Positions 41,524 to 50,971 of a DNA stretch of 64,000 nucleotides are shown here, piece by piece (positions within the stretch are counted from its first letter, which is position 1; the number at the start of each line of letters is the position of its first letter). The stretch covers positions 248,001 through 312,000 of the forward strand of contig NZ_JBFAKK010000004.1 of NCBI RefSeq assembly GCF_040655735.1, given 5' to 3'. Made by a program: the position numbers and the translations under genes. The notes below the pieces were generated by a model. The model was not told the origin of the DNA. It did no database searches and was given only the letters and a program-made list of their open reading frames with translations. This DNA comes from Phytomonospora sp040655735. GTDB taxonomy: Bacteria; Actinomycetota; Actinomycetes; Mycobacteriales; Micromonosporaceae.

Positions 41524-41915
41524 CGGAGTCGCCTTCGCTGCGCCTCAAGGTCGAGGCGGCGAGAGATTTGGGGATCAGCCTCAAACGCTTCAACGGCTGG
41601 GAACCGCAGACTCTCACGGAGTACGAGTACGACGACCAGGGCCGGATCCGGCACACGGTGACAACGATCGAACCTGAATGGGACGAGACCGAGCGGTCGT
41701 GGATTCTCGCGCATCACCTGTACCAGGGCGACATTTGCAGCGGGTGTGGTGGCCTGTGGTCAGAGACCACGGACCAAGCGAATGAGGACGCGTACTTGAC
41801 GGACGCGATCCGCTGCCATTCCTGTACGGCCCGGTCGATCGCTCACGAGACTGCCACGAATGTCCATCACCCTTCCGCTGTGTTCCGGATCGTGAGGAGG
41901 GTCGATGGCGACTAG
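41047..41915 (+). CDS. tail assembly chaperone, frameshift form (GT)
   Basis: A -1 shift at CCCTTTC continues as PFLQRRLTESPSLRLKVEAA and then RDLGISLKRFNGWEPQTL, adding about 136 residues to a stop at 41915. The extension carries CSGCGGLW and CHSCTAR, a four-cysteine zinc ribbon. The two-protein G/GT ratio from frameshifting is established for siphoviruses. Confidence 0.8.
41502..41508 (+). other. -1 programmed frameshift heptamer
   Basis: C CCT TTC in the zero frame satisfies X-XXY-YYZ with X=C, Y=T, Z=C. The zero-frame stop (TAA 41521-41523) follows four codons after the TTC. Confidence 0.75.
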
Positions 41916-44670
41916 GACCGTCAAGACTGAACTCGAAGTCGACATTGGTGGGTCTTCGGCGCGGGTGAAGCTCCTCACGAAGAACGTGCAGGACTTCAGC
42001 AAGGAGTGGGTGAAGCTCAGCAAGTCGTCGAAGCTGAACGAGATCGAGAATGGCCTTCAGGCAATTGGTGTCGGGCTCGGCGTTGTTCTTGTCGCATCGG
42101 TCATGGCCGCCGCGAAGTACGAGCAGGCCGTAAGTAAGATGCAGGCCGCGACTCGGGCTACGTCTTCTCAGATGGACTCGTTGAAGGATGCGACTCTGGC
42201 GGCTGGGCGTGGCGGGATCTTCTCGGCGACGGAAGCGGCGCAGGCCGTCACGGAGTTGGGTAAGGCATCTTTGTCGGCTCAGCAGATCATTGAGGGTGGC
42301 CTGAAGGGTGCACTGGATTTGGCTGCGGCTGGTGAGATGGCTGTCGGTGAGGCCGCCGAGAACGCTGCCTCCGCTATGTCCATGTTCGGTCTTGAGGCTA
42401 CGGCTGTACCGCATATCGCTGACTTGTTGGCAGCGGGTGCGGGCAAAGCCCAGGGTGAAGTGAAGGATATGGCGCAGGCGCTTAATCAGACTGGTCTGGT
42501 TGCGCATCAAACTGGCTTGTCCATTGAAGAGACCACGGGTGCTCTTGCCGCGTTCGCTAACTCGGGCATGATCGGTTCGGATGCGGGTACGTCGTTCAAG
42601 ACCATGTTGATGCGTCTTTCCGGTCCGACGGCTGAAGCAGCGGAGAAGATGCGTTCTCTCGGTATTGACGCATATGACGCTCAGGGCAAGTTTGTGGGGC
42701 TCGCGAACTTCGCTGGCCAGCTGAAGTCCTCTCTGAGTGGCCTCAGCGCTGAGCAGCGCAACGCCGCTTTGACCACGATTTTCGGGGCCGACGCTGTTCG
42801 TGCTGCGAGTATCGTCTACGAGCAGGGCGCTGACGGTATTCAGTCCTGGATCGACAAGGTTAACGATTCGGGGTATGCCGCAGAGCAAGCGGCCCTCAAG
42901 AACGACAACCTCATGGGGGACTTGCAGAAACTGAAGGGCGCCCTGGAGGGTGCCCTTATCGGTTCAGGGTCGGGCCTGTCTGGCGCGCTTCGGGACATCA
43001 CGAAGGCCCTCACGGGTGTTGTGAACTGGTTCGGGGCGCTTCCTCGCCCTGTGCAGACCACAATCACGTGGTTCATGGTCTTGTCGGGTGCCATCACCGG
43101 TTTGCTGCTTCTAACGGTCAAGCTTGTTCCAGCGTTCATTGCCACGAAAGCAGCGCTGCTCGGCATGGGCGCGATGGGCCAGTTTGCGGCGAAGGCGATG
43201 ACGGCTCTCGGTGTCGCGATGCGGTTCACGATGGGCACGGTCGGTTTGATTGCCCTGATCGCTGGGGTCGAGCTTGTCTTGGCTGGGCTTCGTGACTCGT
43301 TCTTCCGGAACGATGGGGAGAAACCTCTCGCTCTGGAGATCGACGAAGTGTCGGCTGCCCTGCGGGGTTTCGCTACGTCCGGGGAACTGTCCGGGAAGGT
43401 CGGCGAACAGTACGGAGCCGATTTCGGGAAGCTCGCTGAGCGTGTCGCGTGGATCAGTGCCGAAGCGGAGAAGATCAAGGCGCAGGGTGCACCGAACATC
43501 GATTCATCGAACCTGGGGTATGTGTGGGAAGACGTCCCGGAGCAGGTGCTTACGACTGCTGACGCGCTGGAGAAGCTGACGGCTTCTGCGGGGCCGGCGG
43601 ATGAGGCTTTTGCTCAGATGACACAGAACGGTTATGCGGGTCAAGCTGCGTCATCGTTTGCTGATCTGCGGGACAAGCTCATCGCGCTGGGGATGACGCA
43701 GGAGCAGGTTAACGCGGCGTTCCCGTTGTACTCGGCTGCTGTCCTGGCTGCGCAGAGCGCGAACACTGGGCTCGCGCAGGGCTTTGGGACTGTCGGGTCG
43801 AACGCGCAGACGATGGCGGGTTCCTTGACTGAGGCCATGAATCAGGGCCAGTCTCTCGTTGATGTCTTCGAGGCGTTGAATGGCGCGGCGACTGAGTTCG
43901 CTGGCGCGGAGATCGATGCTGAGCAGGCTGTGGATGACTTCCGGGAAGCCATTGAAGCCTCCAACGGGTCGATGGATGTGAACACGGAGAAGGGTCGCGA
44001 AGCGAAGCAGGGCCTCCTGGATGGGGCTGAAGCTGCGGCTGCGGCAGCGAATGCGAAGTACCTGGAGACCGGTTCGGTTCTCGACGCGACGAAGGTCTAC
44101 GACGGCTACATCGGCCAACTCCGTAAGAGCATGCTCGACGCGGGCATGAATGAGACTGTTGTGGACAACCTGATCGAGACGTACGCGAAGATGCCGTCCT
44201 CGATCTTCGTGAACCTTGACACGAACGCTGATGGTGTCATTAACGATCTCGATAAGTTGATTCGCCGGTTCCAGATGATCCCTGAGTACAAGAACACGAC
44301 GATCTATGTGAACGAGCAGTGGACGCGTTCGAAGCTGGGTGCTGATTTCGCTGACGGCGGGATGGTCGAGTTCTATGCGGGTGGCGGTATGCGCCGCGAG
44401 AACCATATTGCGCAGATCGCTCCTGCTGGGGCGTGGCGTGTGTGGGCTGAGGACGAAACCGGTGGTGAGGCGTATATTCCTTTGTCGCCGGCGAAGCGCG
44501 AGCGGTCCACTGAGATCTGGGCTGAGGTTGGTAAACGGTTCGGGATGAACACGGGCCCGACTGTGGTCCAGTCGGCTGGGACGACGATCAACGCGACGAT
44601 CCAGGCGTACTCCGATAACTTCTCACTGAGTCAGGTCAAGGGTGAGTTCGCGAAGTGGGGTGTCGTCTGA
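41905..44670 (+). CDS. tape measure protein
   Basis: 921 aa. N-terminal coiled coil (GQV-type helices, VKLLTKNVQDFSKEWVKLSK), a TP901-1-like core (AVSKMQAATRATSSQMDSLK), and hydrophobic segments (TITWFMVLSGAITGLLLLTV; FTMGTVGLIALIAGVELVLA). Long helical repeats follow. At about 0.15 nm per residue it implies a tail near 140 nm. No lytic transglycosylase or peptidase motif was seen. Confidence 0.9.
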   Translation: MATRTVKTELEVDIGGSSARVKLLTKNVQDFSKEWVKLSKSSKLNEIENGLQAIGVGLGVVLVASVMAAAKYEQAVSKMQAATRATSSQMDSLKDATLAAGRGGIFSATEAAQAVTELGKASLSAQQIIEGGLKGALDLAAAGEMAVGEAAENAASAMSMFGLEATAVPHIADLLAAGAGKAQGEVKDMAQALNQTGLVAHQTGLSIEETTGALAAFANSGMIGSDAGTSFKTMLMRLSGPTAEAAEKMRSLGIDAYDAQGKFVGLANFAGQLKSSLSGLSAEQRNAALTTIFGADAVRAASIVYEQGADGIQSWIDKVNDSGYAAEQAALKNDNLMGDLQKLKGALEGALIGSGSGLSGALRDITKALTGVVNWFGALPRPVQTTITWFMVLSGAITGLLLLTVKLVPAFIATKAALLGMGAMGQFAAKAMTALGVAMRFTMGTVGLIALIAGVELVLAGLRDSFFRNDGEKPLALEIDEVSAALRGFATSGELSGKVGEQYGADFGKLAERVAWISAEAEKIKAQGAPNIDSSNLGYVWEDVPEQVLTTADALEKLTASAGPADEAFAQMTQNGYAGQAASSFADLRDKLIALGMTQEQVNAAFPLYSAAVLAAQSANTGLAQGFGTVGSNAQTMAGSLTEAMNQGQSLVDVFEALNGAATEFAGAEIDAEQAVDDFREAIEASNGSMDVNTEKGREAKQGLLDGAEAAAAAANAKYLETGSVLDATKVYDGYIGQLRKSMLDAGMNETVVDNLIETYAKMPSSIFVNLDTNADGVINDLDKLIRRFQMIPEYKNTTIYVNEQWTRSKLGADFADGGMVEFYAGGGMRRENHIAQIAPAGAWRVWAEDETGGEAYIPLSPAKRERSTEIWAEVGKRFGMNTGPTVVQSAGTTINATIQAYSDNFSLSQVKGEFAKWGVV

Positions 44671-45521
44671 TGCCCCTCGCTGAGGAACAGGTCCAGGTCG
44701 GGTCTCTCCTGATGGGGCCCGGCACCCGCTATGAGGTGCTGAACACGTTCAATCCGTGGGTCCGGAATGCCCGTACGCCAGCGACTGGTGAACGGTCGTG
44801 GGCGCACGGTTCTTGGTCTGGTGCGGAGTGGGCGGCGGAGGCCGTGGTTCCGATCCCTGTGATGGTGCGGGGTTCGTCGAACACGGTTGCTGGGTGGTTG
44901 GAGTGTCATCAGACTCTGGCTGCTGCGTTTGCTGCGGTGGGGACTGGTGGGGATGTTGAGCTGCGGTGGTGTCTGGGTGGGCGTGAGTACGTCATGTTCG
45001 GGCGTCCTCGGATGGCTGATCCTGACCCGGTGACTATCGGACTGGGGTTCGCCCGGACGCAGTGCGCGTTTGTGTGTCCTGACCCGTTGATCTATGCGGG
45101 TGATGAGACGGTGGTTGGTCCGATTACACCCCCGTCGTGGGTGGGTGGCTGGTCGCTGCCGTTCACGTTCCCGTTCGTGATCGGGTCGAGCCTCACTGGT
45201 GGTGAAGCGGACCTTGTCAATGAGGGCACCGTTGAGGCGGGTTTGCGTTTCCGTATCGATGGCCCCTGCAAGGACCCTTCTGTCACTGTGACACAAGGCG
45301 ATTCGGTGCGGACGTTGACTGTCTCGACGACTGTCGCCAGTGGTGACTGGCTCGATATCGACACCGCTGCCCGGACCGTGTACTACAACGGTGAGGCGAA
45401 TCAGCGGGGCTACATGTACGGGGATTGGCCGCTGGCTCCGGTGGGGACGAGTGTTGTCCGGTACCGGTGCTCTGAGGGTGTCGGTTCTTTGACGGTGACT
45501 TTCCGTTCCGCTTGGTGGTAG
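44670..45521 (+). CDS. distal tail protein (Dit-like)
   Basis: 283 aa; TGATG overlap with the tape measure. The order, beta-rich composition and VPIPVMVRGSSNTVAGWLEC followed by ELRWCLGGREYVMFGRPRMA fit the siphovirus distal tail family that forms the baseplate hub. Confidence 0.75.
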   Translation: MPLAEEQVQVGSLLMGPGTRYEVLNTFNPWVRNARTPATGERSWAHGSWSGAEWAAEAVVPIPVMVRGSSNTVAGWLECHQTLAAAFAAVGTGGDVELRWCLGGREYVMFGRPRMADPDPVTIGLGFARTQCAFVCPDPLIYAGDETVVGPITPPSWVGGWSLPFTFPFVIGSSLTGGEADLVNEGTVEAGLRFRIDGPCKDPSVTVTQGDSVRTLTVSTTVASGDWLDIDTAARTVYYNGEANQRGYMYGDWPLAPVGTSVVRYRCSEGVGSLTVTFRSAWW

Positions 45522-45585
45522 ACCCACCTCTTTTCCTTTCTTAACCCATTACCCCTTGGCTGGGGCTATTTGTCGTGGAGTGGTG

Positions 45586-46572
45586 ATGGCTGCAACTGAC
45601 CCCCTTGGTGTCGCGTCGGCTTCTTTGGATCCGTCCGAGTGGTGCCGGAACATGTCGAACTTCTTCCCCCAGGGCGGCACGAACGCTTGGGGTGCAAGGA
45701 GTGGCATTCACCCGGGCGGTGGGGATCGTGTCACGAACACGGGCATGACCGTGAACGTCCTCGACTACAAAGGAATCGTTCACGCTCCGATCACTTCCAC
45801 GGTGGGCGTGAAACTGTTCTACGGGACGGCTCAGGCTTTCGTGGTTCCCACTGCGCACGCTTCGCTGACTCGCGTCGACAAGGTCTATGCGAGGGTGTGG
45901 GACACCGACATTGACGGTGATGGCCTGTACAAGGCCGACACTGTCTATCTCACGGGGACAGCGGGGTCGGGTGCGCCTTCGCTGCCTGCCTCGAAGCTCG
46001 TTGTGCAGATGGCGACGATCACTCTCACGGGCGGGTCGACGTCGCCGACTGTCGTGTATGACGCGCCGATGTCGTCGCTGCATTCGGGAATCCTCCCTGG
46101 GCGCACGGCGTCGGAGTTCCCGACTCTTGGTCTCTATGAGGGCATGTACGCCGATGATGCCGCGCTGAACAAGTTGATGCGCTACTCGGGTTCGGCGTGG
46201 GAGGAAATCGCGCGCGTCCCGACTGTGGTGACGGGTGGCTATACGGCCGCGACGGGTTGGTCTACTTCTGCCTTGTCGGCGGTGGTGACTACTGGCCCGA
46301 TCGTGACTGGTGTCTTGAGCATGAACCGGACGGGTGGGGACTTGACGTATGCGTCGGGTAACGTCTCCCCGGACCTCGCGGTCGCGACTCTTCCCGCTTC
46401 TTTGTTCCCGTTGTCTACCGCGTACGCGTCTTGCGGTAACGGTGACGGGTTCGGGGAATGCTCGATCTCCACTGCGGGTGTTGTGTCGCTGCGGTCTTGG
46501 GCGCCTACGAACTCTCTCACGTCCGCGAATGCTGCGCTTCGTATTGTCTTGTCGTATAGGGCTGCGGCGTGA
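45586..46572 (+). CDS. minor tail / baseplate protein
   Basis: 328 aa from the ATG at 45586. Beta-rich; N-terminal DPSEWCRNMSNFFPQGGTN, a receptor-binding-like C-terminal region. Similar to actinophage minor tail proteins between Dit and the baseplate spike. The preceding 64 bases include a CCCC/GGGG hairpin. Confidence 0.65.
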   Translation: MAATDPLGVASASLDPSEWCRNMSNFFPQGGTNAWGARSGIHPGGGDRVTNTGMTVNVLDYKGIVHAPITSTVGVKLFYGTAQAFVVPTAHASLTRVDKVYARVWDTDIDGDGLYKADTVYLTGTAGSGAPSLPASKLVVQMATITLTGGSTSPTVVYDAPMSSLHSGILPGRTASEFPTLGLYEGMYADDAALNKLMRYSGSAWEEIARVPTVVTGGYTAATGWSTSALSAVVTTGPIVTGVLSMNRTGGDLTYASGNVSPDLAVATLPASLFPLSTAYASCGNGDGFGECSISTAGVVSLRSWAPTNSLTSANAALRIVLSYRAAA

Positions 46573-48983
46573 CGGTCACGTACTCGATGGTCGGTGCGGT
46601 CACTCAGGAGGCCGCTGAGGTCCGCGCGAAGATCACGGGCACCAGTGCTCGTCTGGCGGTCGACACGGACCCGACGTTCAGCTCCCCGACGTACACGGCT
46701 GCGGTGACTCCGACGACGGACGGGATCGTTGTCCTCCCCGTCAATGGCCTTCTTCCTGACACCCAGTACTACTGGGATGTTGAGGACACTGGGGTCCTGT
46801 CGGTGTCGTGGCGGGGCGCTTTCCGCACGTTCCCCACGGTCGGGTCGGAGGCGTCTTTCAGCTTCGCGGTGAGCAGTTGCGCCGGCCAGACTGGTGCGAC
46901 TTCACCGGGTGAAGTCGTCACCTCGCAGCAGTCCAACCATAAGGTCTTCTCCGCGATCCGCACGTCGGGTGTGTTGTGGTTTTCGCACATCGGTGACAAG
47001 GACTACCGCAACTACGCCACGAACAGTGTCGCGAACTTCCGTACGGGATGGAACGACACCCTCACATACAACGGCCTCGGATCCGGGTCCCTCCAGGGGA
47101 CGCTGTACCGGAACATCCCGTGGACGTACGTGTGGGACGACCACGATTTCGGTGGCGACAACTCCGACCGGACAGCCGCGTCGAATGCTGCCGTGAACCA
47201 GGTCTACCGCGAACGCATGCCCTCCTACGAGCTGCCTTCGTCTGGTGTGTACCAGTCGTGGCAGGTCGGCCGTGTCCAGGTGATCCAGTGGGACACCCGA
47301 ACGTTCCGGGACCCCAATAGTGAGCCTGACATTGAGGGTCACACGATGTTGGGGCAGGTCCAGTTGGACTGGACACAGCAGATCCTCACCAGCAGCACGG
47401 CGGAGTTTTTGATCATCCTGAACCCCACGCCGTGGCTGGGCACCTCGAACGACAAGTGGGGCGGGTTCTCGCTCGAACGTGACCAGCTAATCGAGATGTT
47501 CGACAGCACTGGCTGGTCCGACCGGATGATTATGGTCTGTGGTGACCGGCACGCCCTCGCTATCGACAGTGGTGTGAACAATCCGGGCGGGTTCCCGACC
47601 ATGTTGGCTGGTGCTCTCGACAGCTACAGCAACGTGGTTGACCGCCAGTACGACCGGGGTTTCTCGCCTGGTCGCGGCCGGTGGATGAAGGTCGACGTCA
47701 CCGATCTGGGTGACCAGATCTCGATCACCACCACAGGCATGATCACGACGTCCGTCGGGTCGTCGTACACCACGTCATCGTGGAACTCGTACACGACCAC
47801 GGTCGTGGTCGAGCAGGACCCCGGACCCGCACCTCCAGCACCTAGTGAGGCACGGCTCCAGTCTCGTGTCACGTGGCTGGCGGTGAACCTCGCGACCCGC
47901 GAGATCGTTGACGAACTCCCTGACCTGATGGGGTCGATTTCCCGGACCTTGGGCGAGTACACGTCATCGAGCCTCACGACTCCACTGGTCACATCTGGTC
48001 CCGCGTCGCGCAGGAACATTCTCGGGTCAACGTCGCTCGCGAACGTCGCGATCGTGGCGATCGTCAACGACAGACCCACGTGGGCCGGGACGATCCTGTC
48101 TCGCCAGTACGGGACACAAGGGACCTTGGAGCTCGGCGTTGCGACGCTTGAGGGCTACCTCGAACGCCGGATCGTGGGGCAACTTGGCCCGTACACGAAC
48201 GTGGATGAATCCTCGGTGATCGCCCGGAACTTGTTGCTTCAAGCGGGCGACAAGCTCGGCGTGGGCATCGGGATCGGGATGCTCATTGATGCCCCACCCA
48301 CAGGGACTCTCCGGTCTATCGAGTACAAGCTGACCGACCGGAAATCCGTGTACGACTGTCTCACGGAGCTTATGGACCTCGACGATGGCCCTGAGTGGAC
48401 TGTCGACCTGGAGTGGACATCGTCTCGGATGACGTCGCTGGAGTGGATCGGGCGTGTCAGGAAGCGACTTGGTGAAGCCTCCGTGACACCGCACTCTGTT
48501 TTCGAGATCACCGCACCATCAGTGTTCTCGGCGCAGGGAACATCGGATGCGTCGTACCAGATTCGGGAGGACTTCACCTCCGAGCATGGCGCGAACTATG
48601 TTGTCGCCTACTCCTCAGGCCAGGACGATGCACAACCCGCGTCGTCCCCGGTGTGGGACACCGAAACGCTTGGCCAGGGTCGGCCGATTTTCGAACGGCA
48701 TTTCCAGCCGGCGACTGACATTCGCGTGAAAGCAGTCCTCGACTCCTACGCGACTGCGGAACTCGCACGGTCCCGTCAGGGTGCCGTGTCGGTGGACATC
48801 AAAGCCCGCTGGGACGCGTTTCCTCGCATCAACCTGGACTGGGGTTTGGGTGATGACGTGGGCTACGACCTGACCGGTCACGGGCACCCGAACGGCATCA
48901 AGGGGCAAGGGCGTTTGATCTCGTGGGACTTGGATCTGCTCGCTGGCACGATCTCGCTGATCCTGGAGGGCCGAGATGGGTAA
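46569..48983 (+). CDS. PhoD-like phosphodiesterase fused to baseplate (Gp37-like) protein
   Basis: 804 aa; GTGA overlap. Residues 1-90 form a PhoD_N/fibronectin-like domain. Residues ~95-400 are a PhoD-family metallophosphoesterase. Its motifs are VSSCAGQ (101-107), SHIGDKDY with Asp143, WDDHDFGGDN (189-198), WDTRTFR (241-247), GQVQLDWTQQ (262-271) and CGDRHALAI (324-332). Residues ~430-804 are a separate siphovirus baseplate protein (RVTWLAVNLATREIVDELPD; RPTWAGTILSRQYG). B. subtilis PhoD hydrolyses wall teichoic acid phosphodiester bonds. A virion-bound enzyme acting on the host cell-wall polymer is the natural inference; it has not been tested here. Confidence 0.85.
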   Translation: MTVTYSMVGAVTQEAAEVRAKITGTSARLAVDTDPTFSSPTYTAAVTPTTDGIVVLPVNGLLPDTQYYWDVEDTGVLSVSWRGAFRTFPTVGSEASFSFAVSSCAGQTGATSPGEVVTSQQSNHKVFSAIRTSGVLWFSHIGDKDYRNYATNSVANFRTGWNDTLTYNGLGSGSLQGTLYRNIPWTYVWDDHDFGGDNSDRTAASNAAVNQVYRERMPSYELPSSGVYQSWQVGRVQVIQWDTRTFRDPNSEPDIEGHTMLGQVQLDWTQQILTSSTAEFLIILNPTPWLGTSNDKWGGFSLERDQLIEMFDSTGWSDRMIMVCGDRHALAIDSGVNNPGGFPTMLAGALDSYSNVVDRQYDRGFSPGRGRWMKVDVTDLGDQISITTTGMITTSVGSSYTTSSWNSYTTTVVVEQDPGPAPPAPSEARLQSRVTWLAVNLATREIVDELPDLMGSISRTLGEYTSSSLTTPLVTSGPASRRNILGSTSLANVAIVAIVNDRPTWAGTILSRQYGTQGTLELGVATLEGYLERRIVGQLGPYTNVDESSVIARNLLLQAGDKLGVGIGIGMLIDAPPTGTLRSIEYKLTDRKSVYDCLTELMDLDDGPEWTVDLEWTSSRMTSLEWIGRVRKRLGEASVTPHSVFEITAPSVFSAQGTSDASYQIREDFTSEHGANYVVAYSSGQDDAQPASSPVWDTETLGQGRPIFERHFQPATDIRVKAVLDSYATAELARSRQGAVSVDIKARWDAFPRINLDWGLGDDVGYDLTGHGHPNGIKGQGRLISWDLDLLAGTISLILEGRDG

Positions 48984-49800
48984 GTTCGCTCGCCACCAGC
49001 CGAGAGGGAACGTGTCCCGAGATATCCAACGCGTCGCGAAACGCACGAAGCTTGAAGGCACAGCGCGCTCCCTGGCAGCCTCCACCATTGGTGAAGGCGG
49101 TATCACCCTCAATGACGGTACTGACATCAGGGTCAAGGACGGCGGATCGGTTCGGGTGGATCACCCGAACGGCAACAGCAGTGTTTTCATCGGCCGGTTG
49201 TTGTCGTCGACCACGGATGATGTGACGGGTCGCGGGATCCTCGTTGAGACGTCCGACGGGCGGGATGTTCTCGCGGCTCAGGAAAACGCTGACGGTAACG
49301 GCCAGATCCGGTTTGGGTCGCCCAGCGATCCCTTGCACGCGACGTGGGTGTACTCGGCTGGGATCGTCCTCGATGCTGAGGCGTACGGGTCGGCGACGTA
49401 CATCACGCATGGCACGACGTCGAACCCGGCGTCTTGTGTGATCGAAACGAACGGGCAGATTCGACGCTCCACTTCGGCGTCGAAGTACAAGCAGGACGTC
49501 GAGGCGCCGGATTTGGATTCTCTCGCGGATGCGGCGTTGAGGCTGCGTCCCCGGAAGTGGCGTGACCGGGCCGAGGTCGCTGAGAACCCGGACACGACAC
49601 GTCGCTATCTCGGCTTCATTGCTGAGGAGGTGTCCGAGGACGGGTTGGACATTCTGGTTACCCGCGACGCTGAGTCTGGTGAGGCTGAGGGTTTGGCGTA
49701 TGGCCAGATCTCGGCGCCGATTGTGGCTCTTGTGCAGCGTCAGCAGCGGCAGATCGCTGATCTCACGGCTCGACTCGAAGCATTGGAGGCCAGCGCATGA
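48976..49800 (+). CDS. tail fibre with S74 intramolecular chaperone
   Basis: 274 aa; ATG at 48976 overlaps the PhoD protein. A beta-rich central fibre (GVSDVKDGGSV-like, read as GTDIRVKDGGSVRVDHPNGN) is followed by the S74 endosialidase-type chaperone. That has STSASKYKQDVEAPDLDSLA (the catalytic Ser-Lys pair), then LRLRPRKWRD, LGFIAEEVSEDGLDILV and GLAYGQISAP. It should self-cleave after trimer folding. Receptor-binding candidate. Confidence 0.85.
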   Translation: MGKFARHQPRGNVSRDIQRVAKRTKLEGTARSLAASTIGEGGITLNDGTDIRVKDGGSVRVDHPNGNSSVFIGRLLSSTTDDVTGRGILVETSDGRDVLAAQENADGNGQIRFGSPSDPLHATWVYSAGIVLDAEAYGSATYITHGTTSNPASCVIETNGQIRRSTSASKYKQDVEAPDLDSLADAALRLRPRKWRDRAEVAENPDTTRRYLGFIAEEVSEDGLDILVTRDAESGEAEGLAYGQISAPIVALVQRQQRQIADLTARLEALEASA

Positions 49801-50642
49801 CGTTCGCACCTGAACCGCTGCTAGCGGCCCGGAAGTACATCATCGCGGCCCTGGGCGTCCCGGGTGCCGGGGTGGGGATCGTCGGCGACTCAGCTCACTG
49901 GGGCGGCTACCACTGCGGCAGGGACCGGACTGTGTCTGGTGACTACTCAGTGGTGGAGTCCAGTAGGGACCGGGGTCCGACGCTCGCTGCGGCTGCCCTG
50001 GATGTCGGGTCGTTCTCGAAGACCATCGGCGGCGAGAAGCGGGACCTGAAGCACTTCTCAGCGTGGCTGGTGGAGCAGTGCAAGGCAGGGGCACCGGACA
50101 CGCGGGATATCCGGGAGGTCATCTACTCCCCGGACGGACGGAGCGTGAAGCGCTGGGACCGGTTGGGCCGGCGAAACTCCGGCGACGACTCGCACAGGTA
50201 CCACACCCACATCAGCTACTTCCGGGACTCGGAGTCTCGGGACAAGGTCGGCCTCTTCAAGAGGTACGTCGAAGGAGAGGAAGACGAAACAATGGCTGGG
50301 TTCTTCGATGTCGATGACATGCCGAACCGCCCGTGGCGCGGGGACTTCAAGTCCAACAAGACTGTTCACCGGTCGTTCGGGTTCGGTGCCATGTGGGACG
50401 GGATCCACAACCTAGAGGTAGAGGCGGCCGCCGCGAAAGCGCGGGACGTCGCGATCCTCCAGGCCGTCGCTGGTGACGTGGACTCCGCTGCGATTCTGGC
50501 TCGGATCGATGAACTTGCTGCGGCTCATGCCGCTGACCTCGCGGACATGCGGGAGTGGCTGCGTGAACTCGTGTCGGGTGAGGTCACGGCTGATGAGGTC
50601 GTGGCCGTGATCCGGGAGCGCCTGGACAGCAACGGCCAGTAG
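49797..50642 (+). CDS. endolysin, M15-type peptidase-like
   Basis: 281 aa; ATGA overlap. SAHWGGYHCGRDRTVSGDYS (His34/His39, Asp49) and SHRYHTHISY (His133, His136, His138) resemble the HxxxxxxD...HxH zinc site of D-Ala-D-Ala carboxypeptidase/L-Ala-D-Glu endopeptidases (M15). The C-terminal ~100 residues are helical, perhaps an oligomer or wall-binding region. It is placed between tail fibre and membrane lysis genes. Confidence 0.75.
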   Translation: MTFAPEPLLAARKYIIAALGVPGAGVGIVGDSAHWGGYHCGRDRTVSGDYSVVESSRDRGPTLAAAALDVGSFSKTIGGEKRDLKHFSAWLVEQCKAGAPDTRDIREVIYSPDGRSVKRWDRLGRRNSGDDSHRYHTHISYFRDSESRDKVGLFKRYVEGEEDETMAGFFDVDDMPNRPWRGDFKSNKTVHRSFGFGAMWDGIHNLEVEAAAAKARDVAILQAVAGDVDSAAILARIDELAAAHAADLADMREWLRELVSGEVTADEVVAVIRERLDSNGQ

Positions 50643-50650
50643 GGGGCGAT

Positions 50651-50971
50651 GTGAGTGGTGAGGTCACCAACGCGGAGCTAGGTCGACAGATCGCGGCTCT
50701 CGGTACCGAAATCAAGGACGACATCGCGGGCCTCCGGGCCGAACTGGACCGGCGGGTACGCGTTGACGTGTACGACGCTCAACGCCAGTCGGTTGCCGAG
50801 AAGCTAACAACTCTCGTGACCACGTTCGATGCGTTCGCGAAAGCGGTGGAGGAGCGGCAGAAGACGACTGAGTCGGATCAGCGAGCGAATCGCCGGATGG
50901 TGTGGGGCGCTGTGATCGCGGCGGGTCTCGCGTTGGTTGTCCAGTTCATCACCAGATCAGGGGCTGTGTGA
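50651..50971 (+). CDS. coiled-coil protein with C-terminal TM
   Basis: 106 aa from the GTG at 50651. Coiled coil (QIAALGTEIKDDIAGLRAEL and AFAKAVEERQKTTESDQRAN), then a C-terminal TM (MVWGAVIAAGLALVVQFI). Holin, spanin-like or holin-regulator roles are plausible. Confidence 0.6.
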   Translation: MSGEVTNAELGRQIAALGTEIKDDIAGLRAELDRRVRVDVYDAQRQSVAEKLTTLVTTFDAFAKAVEERQKTTESDQRANRRMVWGAVIAAGLALVVQFITRSGAV

